Source of the DNA: JANSWY01 sp038525605
GTDB taxonomy: Bacteria > Bacteroidota > Bacteroidia > Cytophagales > Cyclobacteriaceae
Reading direction: 5' to 3'
DNA length: 21,525 bases
Assembly: GCA_038525605.1 (NCBI GenBank)
Contig: JBCBHL010000089.1
Span: forward strand, 1-21,525
Part shown: one piece after another, positions 1 through 7,457 of the stretch
Layout of the letters: each line of letters starts with the position of its first letter
Numbering within the stretch: the stretch's first letter is position 1
Position numbers and translations under genes: made by a program
The notes under the pieces: model-generated
The model's database searches: none
Told to the model about the DNA's origin: nothing
What the model saw: only the letters and a program-made list of their open reading frames with translations

Positions 1-87
1 GCCAAAAAAGGAGTTATACTGGTAAGCATCAACTACCGTTTGGGTAAGCTGGGATTTTTAGCACACCCTGATTTATCTGCAGAATCC
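1..87 (+). pseudogene. Carboxylesterase internal fragment, inverted relative to its gene
   Basis: Frame 1 of the plus strand encodes 29 residues of a type-B carboxylesterase core, from AKKGVILVSINYRLG to HPDLSAES. They align with KKGIVVVSINYRLGQLGFLAHPALSAES of the intact paralogue encoded on the opposite strand at 558-2150, but the nucleotides clearly differ, so this is not a copy of that paralogue. It is the piece that should follow the point where the minus-strand esterase at 90-533 breaks off, with only about three residues (DQF in the paralogue) missing between them. The segment therefore lies backwards next to its own gene. It may be a small real inversion or a fold-back artefact at a contig end. 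Confidence 0.75.
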
Positions 88-89
88 AC

Positions 90-533
90 ACCGTTTACAA
101 AAGGTTTGTAATTGGAAGCCAGAGTACTCAATCCTCCACCGTGAATCCAGACCATTACCGGGAGTTTTTCAGCTTCACCGATGTTGTCTGTCCACACATT
201 GAGACAAAGGCAATCTTCGCTCTTTTCATAGGGGTATGCTTCACGTGCTCTTTGAGGACACCATTTTGAAAAGTGCGTACAAGCCAGCACACCATCCCAG
301 CTTTGTACTGGTTGAGGTGCTTTCCAACGTAATGCTTCAAGAGGAGGCTCGGCATAAGGAATACCCTTGAATGCCCTTAAGTTGGTCGCACTATCCAGTA
401 AAACACCTGAGATCTTTCCCGACTTGAGTTGAATAATCTCCTCTTCCTTCTCGCTGGTTTTCACCGAAGTACAAGCACCAACATTCACTACAACTGTGAA
501 AAAGAAAATTATATGGATTACGCTTTTTCTCAT
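90..533 (-). pseudogene. Type-B carboxylesterase lipoprotein, 5' part only, broken by an inverted junction
   Basis: This is the N-terminal third of a PF00135-type carboxylesterase. The ATG at 533 is preferred over an in-frame TTG at 557 because it directly begins a lipoprotein signal (MRKSVIHIIFFF... with lipobox VGAC, Cys21). Conserved pieces follow: KGIPYAEPP, SEDCLCLNVW and the oxyanion-hole WIHGGGL. Homology stops at VNG near position 90. The frame then runs into antisense sequence and stops at about 33, so the catalytic Ser, Glu and His are absent here. The protein is closely similar over this stretch to the neighbouring esterase (558-2150), which ends 24 bases upstream, so the two look like a tandem duplication within one operon. 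The rest of the gene may lie beyond the window, or the break may be an assembly error. Confidence 0.8.
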
Positions 534-557
534 TCTTATCGGAACATCTTGTGGCAA

Positions 558-2150
558 TTAGTTGTAGGCTTTGATTTTTTCCTCACGAATAAGATCGCAC
601 GCCTTGCAGGGTACTTCTTCTTTTGGGGTTACAGATTCACCAAACTCCATGTAGCTTCTTTTGTCCTTTGTGTAGGGCTCCCACCGTGGTAATCCTGGTA
701 AGTTGGGATCGCCTGTTTTGGCAAATTGCGACCAATAGCTGTTCATGGACTTTGCTGCCGCCTTATCAACTTCCGCCGCGTCCTCATTCAGGTTATCAAA
801 GACATACCTTATTTCAAGCCCATGCGTGGCACCTATCACTGGCCACTTTCTACTTGGGATAGTGAACTCATACTGGTAGACGGGGGAAGTCACATTTTCC
901 ATGCCTTGTACTAAATGATCAGCAGGTTCCAGAAACCAGGAATCTGTTACAAATTTACTGGCTGCTGTCTTGGTTTCTTCTGCAGAAGTGCAGGGATAAA
1001 ATCCTGCGACTTTTTTTGCTCCTTCATCATAAAAATCCGTTAACACCTCAGTGAATTCTTCCTGATTTTTTGCCGCAACGTAGTTCCAAAAAGCAGTCCC
1101 CTCATTTTTGTTGGTACCAATCATTACCGGGATATCCATTTGCTCTCCTTTAGCAAATACGGCCTCCGGATAGTCGTGCAAGAACCATCCATCGACGGTC
1201 GTTCGGGTTTCATAATAGGGTTCGTCTTTGATAACCTGAATGGCATCAAGCGCTCTCAATTTTTCCAGGACATCCTCTCCTTCATTCACATATTTATCAG
1301 CCCATTTTGTTCCCAGTTCTTCGGCACTTGCTACGCTTGCCAGTGGTTCGCGTAGACGCGTGATATTAGGTTTCGCAATTTTAGATATGAAGCCAAACAT
1401 CCAGGGGCTTTGCATAATCGCTTTGTGGAAAAGCCCTTTTGACAATGGCGAAGCACATAATACACCCACACTCAAACCGCCAGCAGACTCACCAAAAATG
1501 GTGACGTTATCCGGGTCTCCACCAAATTCCTCAATGTTTTCCTGTACCCATTTCAATGCTTCGAGCTGATCAAGAAATCCGTAGTTTCCTGAAACATTAT
1601 TCTCCGATTCTGCTGACAAGGCGGGGTGGGCCAGAAAACCCAGTTGTCCTAATCGATAGTTTATGCTAACCACCACGATTCCTTTTTTAGTAAACTGGTC
1701 TCCGTTGAGTGTATTGTTATAATGAGAAGAAAGGGCATTTAGCCCGCCACCATGAATCCAGACCATGACTGGTAGTTTTTCTTTTCCATCAACGTTATTG
1801 CTCCAAACGTTGAGGCACAGGCAGTCCTCGCTTAACTTGATTTTATCGTTTCGTGTTTTTTGTGGGCACCAATTGCCGTAGGTATCACAAGTTAACACGC
1901 TATCCCACTTTTGGACAGGTACCGGAGCTTTCCAGCGTAATTCTCCTATTGGCGGCTCAGCATATGGAATGCCTTTAAATACCCTCAGATTAGTCGTACT
2001 ATCAAGCAAAACACCTGAGATCAATCCTGATTTGAGTTGCACGACTCCAGGTTCCTGATTGCTGGTTTTGACTGAATTACATGCTATATTAAATGCCGCC
2101 ATCAGCAAAAGAAAAATGATTTTGAATACTTCTTTTGGTCTTGTCATCAT
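558..2150 (-). CDS. Type-B carboxylesterase lipoprotein
   Basis: This is a complete carboxylesterase (alpha/beta hydrolase, PF00135) that probably removes acyl groups in the periplasm or at the outer membrane. An in-frame ATG at 2207 would overlap the upstream gene by 16 bases. The Met-Met at 2150/2147 is a better start because it places a lipoprotein signal at the N-terminus (FKIIFLLLMAAFNIAC, Cys24). Counting from 2150, the oxyanion motif WIHGGG is followed by the nucleophile Ser222 in GESAGG, Glu350 in GTNKNEGTAF and His443 in ATHGLEIRY, so the triad is complete. The length, about 530 residues, is normal. It lies 41 bases after the AtoE-type permease, which suggests that the acids it releases are imported. 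The true substrate is unknown. Confidence 0.88.
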   Translation of the reverse strand: MMTRPKEVFKIIFLLLMAAFNIACNSVKTSNQEPGVVQLKSGLISGVLLDSTTNLRVFKGIPYAEPPIGELRWKAPVPVQKWDSVLTCDTYGNWCPQKTRNDKIKLSEDCLCLNVWSNNVDGKEKLPVMVWIHGGGLNALSSHYNNTLNGDQFTKKGIVVVSINYRLGQLGFLAHPALSAESENNVSGNYGFLDQLEALKWVQENIEEFGGDPDNVTIFGESAGGLSVGVLCASPLSKGLFHKAIMQSPWMFGFISKIAKPNITRLREPLASVASAEELGTKWADKYVNEGEDVLEKLRALDAIQVIKDEPYYETRTTVDGWFLHDYPEAVFAKGEQMDIPVMIGTNKNEGTAFWNYVAAKNQEEFTEVLTDFYDEGAKKVAGFYPCTSAEETKTAASKFVTDSWFLEPADHLVQGMENVTSPVYQYEFTIPSRKWPVIGATHGLEIRYVFDNLNEDAAEVDKAAAKSMNSYWSQFAKTGDPNLPGLPRWEPYTKDKRSYMEFGESVTPKEEVPCKACDLIREEKIKAYN

Positions 2151-2191
2151 CGATAGATTTATCTTGCATTTTACTTGCGCATATGTTGTTT

Positions 2192-3586
2192 TTAAAAAGG
2201 CACCCATGTGATTAGTGCGATTTGTATGATAAAATATAGTATGAAGGGAATCACCAGGTAGCCCATCACATCTCTCGCCTGAATTTTGATTCCAGCTCCC
2301 ATTACCGGCAATACAAGCAAAAGATAAAATGGCTGGAGTAAGTTGGTAAGACTTTCTCCGTAAGCGACAGAAAGTGCTGCTCTGGCGTGTGCTTCGATCA
2401 GGTCTACACCTTCAACGTTTGACACAATTTGATTAGTGGCTTCCATCACGCTGGGTCCAATAACTGCAAATTCTCCACCTCCGGAAGGAATCGCAAAATT
2501 GACAATACCTCCTAGCAAATAAGAGAAAACAGGATAAGTTTGAACCGTAGCAAGAGAGGCCATGGAATTGGCCAATTGCTCGCCTAGTCCAGTACCAGTC
2601 ATGATTCCCATGATACCAGCATAGAAAGGAAATTGAAACAATATGCCGGAAACATTGGAACTGGCTCTCTTCATGGATATACCATATCTCATGGGCGTTA
2701 CATGCAGTAAGAGACCAATCATGATAAAGGAGAAAATCATGATGTTTAGGTTTAAATCAAAGCCTCTTGTTCCAAAGTGGTAGACGATATAGCAAAATCC
2801 AATCAAACCAATAGACCATTGTAGCAACTTACTGTTATTAAGCAGATCTGAAAGTGAACGTGTGGACATTTTGTATCTTTCAGCTTCTTCTTTAATAGAA
2901 ACCTGATCGATTGAATCCTGTGTTTCCATCAGCTGGTTCAGCTCTTTTAAGTCCTTTTTAGGAATGAGTACAATCATCAAAAGAGGCGTCACCACAAGGT
3001 ACAGCAGTACCATGGCTATATTCAATGAAGAGCCAAGCGTATCGGTGGTAGGAATGGTATGTGATAAAATACCTGCCTCTATCAAATAGTTGTTTTCTGT
3101 ATTGAGCAAAAGGGGAATGGAACTTGACAGTCCGGTGACCCAGCTATTATTTGAAAAGTATACACACGCAATAAGGTAAGGATAATGAATTCCTTCTACC
3201 CGCAAAGCTAACTCTCTTGCCAAAACCGCGGCAATCACGATCCATCCCCAACTGATCATGGAAAGGGTAACTCCGATCAATATGACAAAAAAATAGACCT
3301 TGGTGGGTGTTTTGATGAAATGGGTCAACTTATCAATAGCTTTTTTGACAACGGGAGATAGGGCAATACTGTAACCAGTAACGATCAGCAGTACCATTTG
3401 CATTCCAAACTCTAACAGATTCCAAAAACCACTGTACCACGACTCGATAATTTCCAATGGAGAAGCATCTACCCAAAAAATAGCCACCAGCGAGGTAATC
3501 AGTGTGAGCATCAACGCAAAAACAAATGCATCAGGCATATTCTTCTGGAATACATCTGTAAATTTTTCTCCCAATTTTTGGATCAT
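2192..3586 (-). CDS. atoE: AtoE-family short-chain fatty acid permease
   Basis: This 464-residue inner-membrane protein belongs to the short-chain fatty acid transporter family (PF02667, AtoE-like). The start at 3586 (MIQKLGEKFTDVFQKNMPDAFVFALMLT) has the amphipathic beginning typical of the family, followed by many hydrophobic segments. The motifs SWGWIVIAAVLAREL, YFSNNSWVTGLSSSIPLL, NFAIPSGGGEFAVIGP and YGESLTNLLQPFYLL are characteristic; the PSGGGE stretch and the final GE-LTN-QPF stretch are the most conserved. Known members import butyrate, acetoacetate or related acids. Here it sits between a sulfatase (87 bases upstream) and two lipoprotein esterases (41 bases downstream), so uptake of esterase-released short acids is a sensible inference. 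Substrate specificity cannot be read from the sequence. Confidence 0.88.
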   Translation of the reverse strand: MIQKLGEKFTDVFQKNMPDAFVFALMLTLITSLVAIFWVDASPLEIIESWYSGFWNLLEFGMQMVLLIVTGYSIALSPVVKKAIDKLTHFIKTPTKVYFFVILIGVTLSMISWGWIVIAAVLARELALRVEGIHYPYLIACVYFSNNSWVTGLSSSIPLLLNTENNYLIEAGILSHTIPTTDTLGSSLNIAMVLLYLVVTPLLMIVLIPKKDLKELNQLMETQDSIDQVSIKEEAERYKMSTRSLSDLLNNSKLLQWSIGLIGFCYIVYHFGTRGFDLNLNIMIFSFIMIGLLLHVTPMRYGISMKRASSNVSGILFQFPFYAGIMGIMTGTGLGEQLANSMASLATVQTYPVFSYLLGGIVNFAIPSGGGEFAVIGPSVMEATNQIVSNVEGVDLIEAHARAALSVAYGESLTNLLQPFYLLLVLPVMGAGIKIQARDVMGYLVIPFILYFIIQIALITWVPF

Positions 3587-3673
3587 AACATAAATTGAAA
3601 TTTTATGAGTTTATATGACTAATACACACTCAGGTGCTAAAGATTATCTTATTCGGTTAGTTGCCCAATGCCA

Positions 3674-5308
3674 CTACTTACCGGACCATACATCCGTCGC
3701 TGGATCATAATCGGGATTTGGTTGTATCATTCGGGCGTTGACACTTTTTCGCCATTGACGCAGTTTTTCTCTCAGTTCTTTAACCTTATCTTCTTCAATT
3801 TCTGATAAGTCATTTTGCTCCCCTAAATCACGTTTAAGGTTGTACAGTTGTACTGTACCATTTTCATAATATTCCAGTAGCTTATAATCTCCATCACGGA
3901 TGGCGCCTCCCGGGCTTTGCATGCCGTGATTGCTATAATGAGGAAAATGCCAGTAGATGGGTCCCCGATCTTGTATTTCACCTTGCAGAAGAGGAGAAAG
4001 ATCAATGCCTTCCTTATCGCTGGTAACACTGTTGGGGATACCAACCATATTCATGATTGTAGGAAACATGTCTACACTTGTTACCGGTACTGTACATTGA
4101 GCCTTTTCCTTGCCTTTCCCTGGCCATTTTACAATGAGCGGAACACGTATGCCACCCTCATACATCCAACCTTTGGCTCCTCTTAACGGAAGATTCGACG
4201 TTGAATAGGCTACATCCTGTTTATCTTCTTGTATGGACCTGTTCCGATTCCAAAAATTCGCTGCGGCCATACCGCCATTGTCCGAATAAAAGAAAATGAT
4301 CGTATTTTCCTCCAGCCCTAATTCTTCCAGCTTTTTCATGATTCGCCCCAAACTTTCATCCATACTTTCCACCATTCCCGCAAACTCAACGTTGTCCTGC
4401 TTCTGTTTGATCTTCACCAGATGCCCAGGAAGCACTTCGTACGGTTCATATGCTTTGGTATTGATTAATTCAGCTAAATCTTCTTTTGATCGTTTAGAGG
4501 GAGCATCCGGGTTTCCTTCTAGCAGATAAGCCGGGGCATTATCCTCGTCTGATCTTTCCAGCTTGTTCAATTTATTAGAATATTTCTCTACGAGATCTTT
4601 CCGTCCTTGTATCGGGTCATGCACCGCAAAGTGTGACATGTAAAGAAAGAATGGTTTTTCTTTATTGGTCTCAATGTATTTGACTGCCTCATCGGTAAGC
4701 CGGTTAGTCAAATAGTCTCCATCCTCACTGTCTTCTAAGCCGTCCATTTCGAACGGAGTAAAGTATCCTTTCTTGGGCCAGCCTTTTGCCCAATTAGTGG
4801 GAGTTTGCATGTCAAATCCATGTGCCATTGGGGTTGACGGATCTTCACCAAGGTGCCATTTGCCGATAATTGCAGTCTGGTAACCATGCTCCTTCAATGC
4901 CTCCGCTATAGTGACCTCTTCGTAAGGTAGATGAGGGTTAATATCCGCATTGAGGTATTTTTGAAATGGATGTTCCGGTCTTCCAGGCAGGTAATCGGTC
5001 AAGTTGAGGGTAGCAGGATATTTTCCTGTTAAAATACTTGCCCTTGTCGGAGAGCAAACGTGACAAGCTGCATAGGCATCCGTAAACTTTACTCCTTCGT
5101 TCGCCAATGCGTCGATATTAGGAGTCTCGTAAAATGAACTTCCGTAACACCCCACATCAGCCCATCCCAAGTCATCAACCAGAAAAAAAATGATGTTCGG
5201 TTTTTCCTTTTGCTGTGGTGGCTCATGCTGTTTTCTATGGGTCAAAAAGCTATCTCCATCAAAAAAGGGCAGAATGGAGAAAAAAAGGATGATATTGATA
5301 AGTTTCAT
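3674..5308 (-). CDS. Exported formylglycine-dependent sulfatase
   Basis: This type I (S1) sulfatase hydrolyses sulfate esters outside the cytoplasm. The N-terminus (MKLINIILFFSILPFFDGDS) is a signal peptide or anchor. The metal ligands Asp45/Asp46 lie in FFLVDDLGWADVGCYG. The active-site signature CSPTRASILTG has Cys85 as the residue that must be converted to formylglycine. GKWHLG and SHFAVHDP supply further active-site residues, and YSDNGG supplies the later metal ligands. At 544 residues the protein is complete and ends in WRKSVNARMIQPNPDYDP, without the beta-sandwich tail seen in the remnant at 10066-10434. It lies 28 bases after the nucleoside hydrolase. No formylglycine-generating enzyme or anSME is in the window. 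The sulfated substrate is unknown; a sulfated riboside is possible from context. Confidence 0.92.
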   Translation of the reverse strand: MKLINIILFFSILPFFDGDSFLTHRKQHEPPQQKEKPNIIFFLVDDLGWADVGCYGSSFYETPNIDALANEGVKFTDAYAACHVCSPTRASILTGKYPATLNLTDYLPGRPEHPFQKYLNADINPHLPYEEVTIAEALKEHGYQTAIIGKWHLGEDPSTPMAHGFDMQTPTNWAKGWPKKGYFTPFEMDGLEDSEDGDYLTNRLTDEAVKYIETNKEKPFFLYMSHFAVHDPIQGRKDLVEKYSNKLNKLERSDEDNAPAYLLEGNPDAPSKRSKEDLAELINTKAYEPYEVLPGHLVKIKQKQDNVEFAGMVESMDESLGRIMKKLEELGLEENTIIFFYSDNGGMAAANFWNRNRSIQEDKQDVAYSTSNLPLRGAKGWMYEGGIRVPLIVKWPGKGKEKAQCTVPVTSVDMFPTIMNMVGIPNSVTSDKEGIDLSPLLQGEIQDRGPIYWHFPHYSNHGMQSPGGAIRDGDYKLLEYYENGTVQLYNLKRDLGEQNDLSEIEEDKVKELREKLRQWRKSVNARMIQPNPDYDPATDVWSGK

Positions 5309-5336
5309 TTCTTCTTCTATTGAAATTCGTTATGCA

Positions 5337-6377
5337 TTAATTAACCGGATCGATTAAAACATATTCTTTCATGGTCGTGTAAAAGTCTTCCATGATCTCC
5401 TCTGTTTTGAAATTTTCCCAGATGGTCACTTTTCTGGTGTTTTCGGGCCGCTCTATCCAATTACCATCCTGAAGTTTTGGGGCTGATATCATCGATGACT
5501 CAGCCCACGACGGATTTTTTATAATGGCTACTGCGGCCATATCAAAAAGTGCCCTGGAAGGAGGGTTTCCGTAGTGATGGATATTGTTAAACAGACTGAC
5601 AGCGTAATCTCCAAAATTCGTAAAGGAATTTCCATGCCGCCCCACTACCGGGTTAGCAATGCTAGGGCCCAAACCTGGCATGTTCTCTTGTATGTCGGAA
5701 AGATAGGCCTTGACCGCACTCGTACCGGAAGGTTTACCATAGCGCACCATGACCATCTCAAAATCAACATCAAAATCCAGCAGGTATTGTAATGCTGAAA
5801 GGTCATCTTTCTGATTGTATTCGCCTGGTTCTGGATAATTAGATCCCAACCAGACAATTCGAACTTTTGAAGCAATGGTAGGATCTTTTAAAAGGGCAAG
5901 GGCAATGTTGGTGAGTTTGCCCACAGGTAGCAGCACCAGCTTACGGTCAGACTGGGCTTTGGCTTGAGCGATGATAAAATCAACAGCCTCAACTCCATCA
6001 AAATCAGGTTGATCAACGGTTGATTTTATTTCATCGAAAGATCCTTCTGCCCCTTTGTAAATGGGTACTTTACCTTCAAGATCACAAAGCGCGACCACTC
6101 TTTGGGCCTCCGCAAAGTGTTGAGTTATATCGCCTCCGTTCTTCGTTTTATTTACAGTAATGCCTTCAACATCAAAATGATTACCACTGAAAAGTAGGTA
6201 GGCAATGGCATGCTGATCGTCTAGTTCATTGTTAGCATCCGTATCCAGGACGACCCGTGTTTTGGCATCCGTTTGTGCGTTTGTACAAGCACAGTTTACA
6301 TGGAAAAGTAAGGCACATAAGATTAACCATAAGAAAGGTCTGCTCTTGCCTTCAATCTCAGTTTGTTTCTTTATCAT
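5337..6377 (-). CDS. Exported nucleoside hydrolase (RusNH-like)
   Basis: This is an inosine-uridine-preferring nucleoside hydrolase family protein (PF01156), which splits ribonucleosides into ribose and base. The calcium-binding signature DTDANNELDDQHA (Asp45, Asp47, Asp53, Asp54) stands near the mature N-terminus. LLPVGKLTNIALALL matches the family LGPLTNIA motif, and ALFDMAAVA carries the C-terminal calcium-binding Asp. Unlike most family members it is exported: residues 14-31 are hydrophobic and end in VNCAC, with Cys29 or Cys31 as possible lipidation sites. Its start is 15 bases after the permease stop. Together with ribokinase and SusCD it fits the rus ribose-scavenging system. Which riboside is cleaved is not known. 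Confidence 0.9.
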   Translation of the reverse strand: MIKKQTEIEGKSRPFLWLILCALLFHVNCACTNAQTDAKTRVVLDTDANNELDDQHAIAYLLFSGNHFDVEGITVNKTKNGGDITQHFAEAQRVVALCDLEGKVPIYKGAEGSFDEIKSTVDQPDFDGVEAVDFIIAQAKAQSDRKLVLLPVGKLTNIALALLKDPTIASKVRIVWLGSNYPEPGEYNQKDDLSALQYLLDFDVDFEMVMVRYGKPSGTSAVKAYLSDIQENMPGLGPSIANPVVGRHGNSFTNFGDYAVSLFNNIHHYGNPPSRALFDMAAVAIIKNPSWAESSMISAPKLQDGNWIERPENTRKVTIWENFKTEEIMEDFYTTMKEYVLIDPVN

Positions 6378-6392
6378 AACAGTGTATAAATT

Positions 6393-7394
6393 TTATTGCC
6401 CCGCATAGATGATGCTCACGATTCCTGCGAGGAACAAAATGAACATCAACCCAAGAATTGAATTGACGCTTTTAGATCCTCCTTTGAATTCCTTCCAGAT
6501 AAAAACGCCCCAGAGCGCGGCTACCAACGTAGCTCCCTGACCAAGGCCGTAAGAAATGGCAGCACCGGCTTTGCCTGCAGCTATCAGGTTGAGTGAGTTC
6601 CCAATCCCCCAAATAATGCCTCCTAAAACACCTACCAGATGTATACTAAAGTTCCCTTTGAAATAGGCTTTATAGTTGGTGGGTTCGCCACTAATCGGCT
6701 TCTTCATCAGGATTGAATTGAAAAGGAAATTGCTTAGAAATACTCCCAATGAAAAAATGACGATTGCAGTGTATGGTGTCATCTTGCCAACCGCCGGACT
6801 GACAAAGTCACTCAAATCCATAGATCGGGCAACAAACCGATAAAAGAATGACATCAGTACGCCCGCCAGAATCGATACTAAAATACCCTTTGACGATACT
6901 TTTTGCTCTCCATCTGATGTTTTACTGTAGGCGATTGCATTCAATAAAATCGCGATTGTAATCAACCCTACACCTGCGAATAAGAAAAGAGGATTTCCCT
7001 TTTGCTCTCCAAGATAATTGATCACAACTCCTAAAACCAGTGCCAGTCCGATACCAATAGGAAACGCCACAGACATGCCCGCAATAGCGATGGCCGAAGA
7101 CAATAAAATATTCGCTGCATTGAAGATGATTCCTCCAAGCAGAGCACTTCCTATGTTTCCCGGGTCTGCCTGTATCAGGTCTTCAAGGAATGGTCGTCCA
7201 CCTTCACCAAAACTTCCAAGTGTAAGAGCAAAAACCAATGACAAGAAAAGTACTCCCAGGACGTAATCCCAGTAGAATAATTCATATCGCCAGGTCTTTC
7301 CAGCCAGTTTTTGTGTATTGGCCCAGGATCCCCAGCAAAGCATGGTGATAAAACAGAAAACAACTGCCAGAGAATAACTACTAATTATGTACAT
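6393..7394 (-). CDS. DMT-superfamily sugar permease (ribose import candidate, RusT-like)
   Basis: This 333-residue inner-membrane protein has about ten hydrophobic helices. It resembles the drug/metabolite superfamily branches containing the glucose/ribose porter (GRP), RhaT and plant ureide permeases. The N-terminal CWGSWANTQKL motif and the later FNAANILLSSAIAIAGMSVAFPIG segment support this. The C-terminal half holds GGIIWGIGNSLNLIAAGKAGAAISYGLGQ, which looks like the internal repeat of the fold. It sits between the ADP-ribosylglycohydrolase (63 bases upstream) and the nucleoside hydrolase (15 bases downstream), so import of ribose released by those exported enzymes is the best inference. 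A nucleobase or ureide substrate cannot be excluded. Confidence 0.8.
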   Translation of the reverse strand: MYIISSYSLAVVFCFITMLCWGSWANTQKLAGKTWRYELFYWDYVLGVLFLSLVFALTLGSFGEGGRPFLEDLIQADPGNIGSALLGGIIFNAANILLSSAIAIAGMSVAFPIGIGLALVLGVVINYLGEQKGNPLFLFAGVGLITIAILLNAIAYSKTSDGEQKVSSKGILVSILAGVLMSFFYRFVARSMDLSDFVSPAVGKMTPYTAIVIFSLGVFLSNFLFNSILMKKPISGEPTNYKAYFKGNFSIHLVGVLGGIIWGIGNSLNLIAAGKAGAAISYGLGQGATLVAALWGVFIWKEFKGGSKSVNSILGLMFILFLAGIVSIIYAGQ

Positions 7395-7457
7395 TTAAAT
7401 TGGGTTGAGTTTTTAATTGAATTCATAGATACACATTGTCCATCATTTTGCAAGACA

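Noticed and set aside
33..89. C-terminal tail VDSADKSGCAKNPSLPKR of the broken esterase
   Set aside because: It is the antisense of the esterase fragment coded on the plus strand at 1-87, so it is not genuine protein sequence.
2116..2135. CTTTTGGTCTTG near the esterase start as another copy of the repeat core
   Set aside because: It matches only part of the core and is explained by codons of the signal peptide region.
2151..2207. Longer start (ATG at 2207) for the intact esterase, overlapping the AtoE gene
   Set aside because: The extra 19 residues would bury the lipoprotein signal. Starting at 2150 puts a normal signal at the N-terminus and leaves a 41-base spacer.
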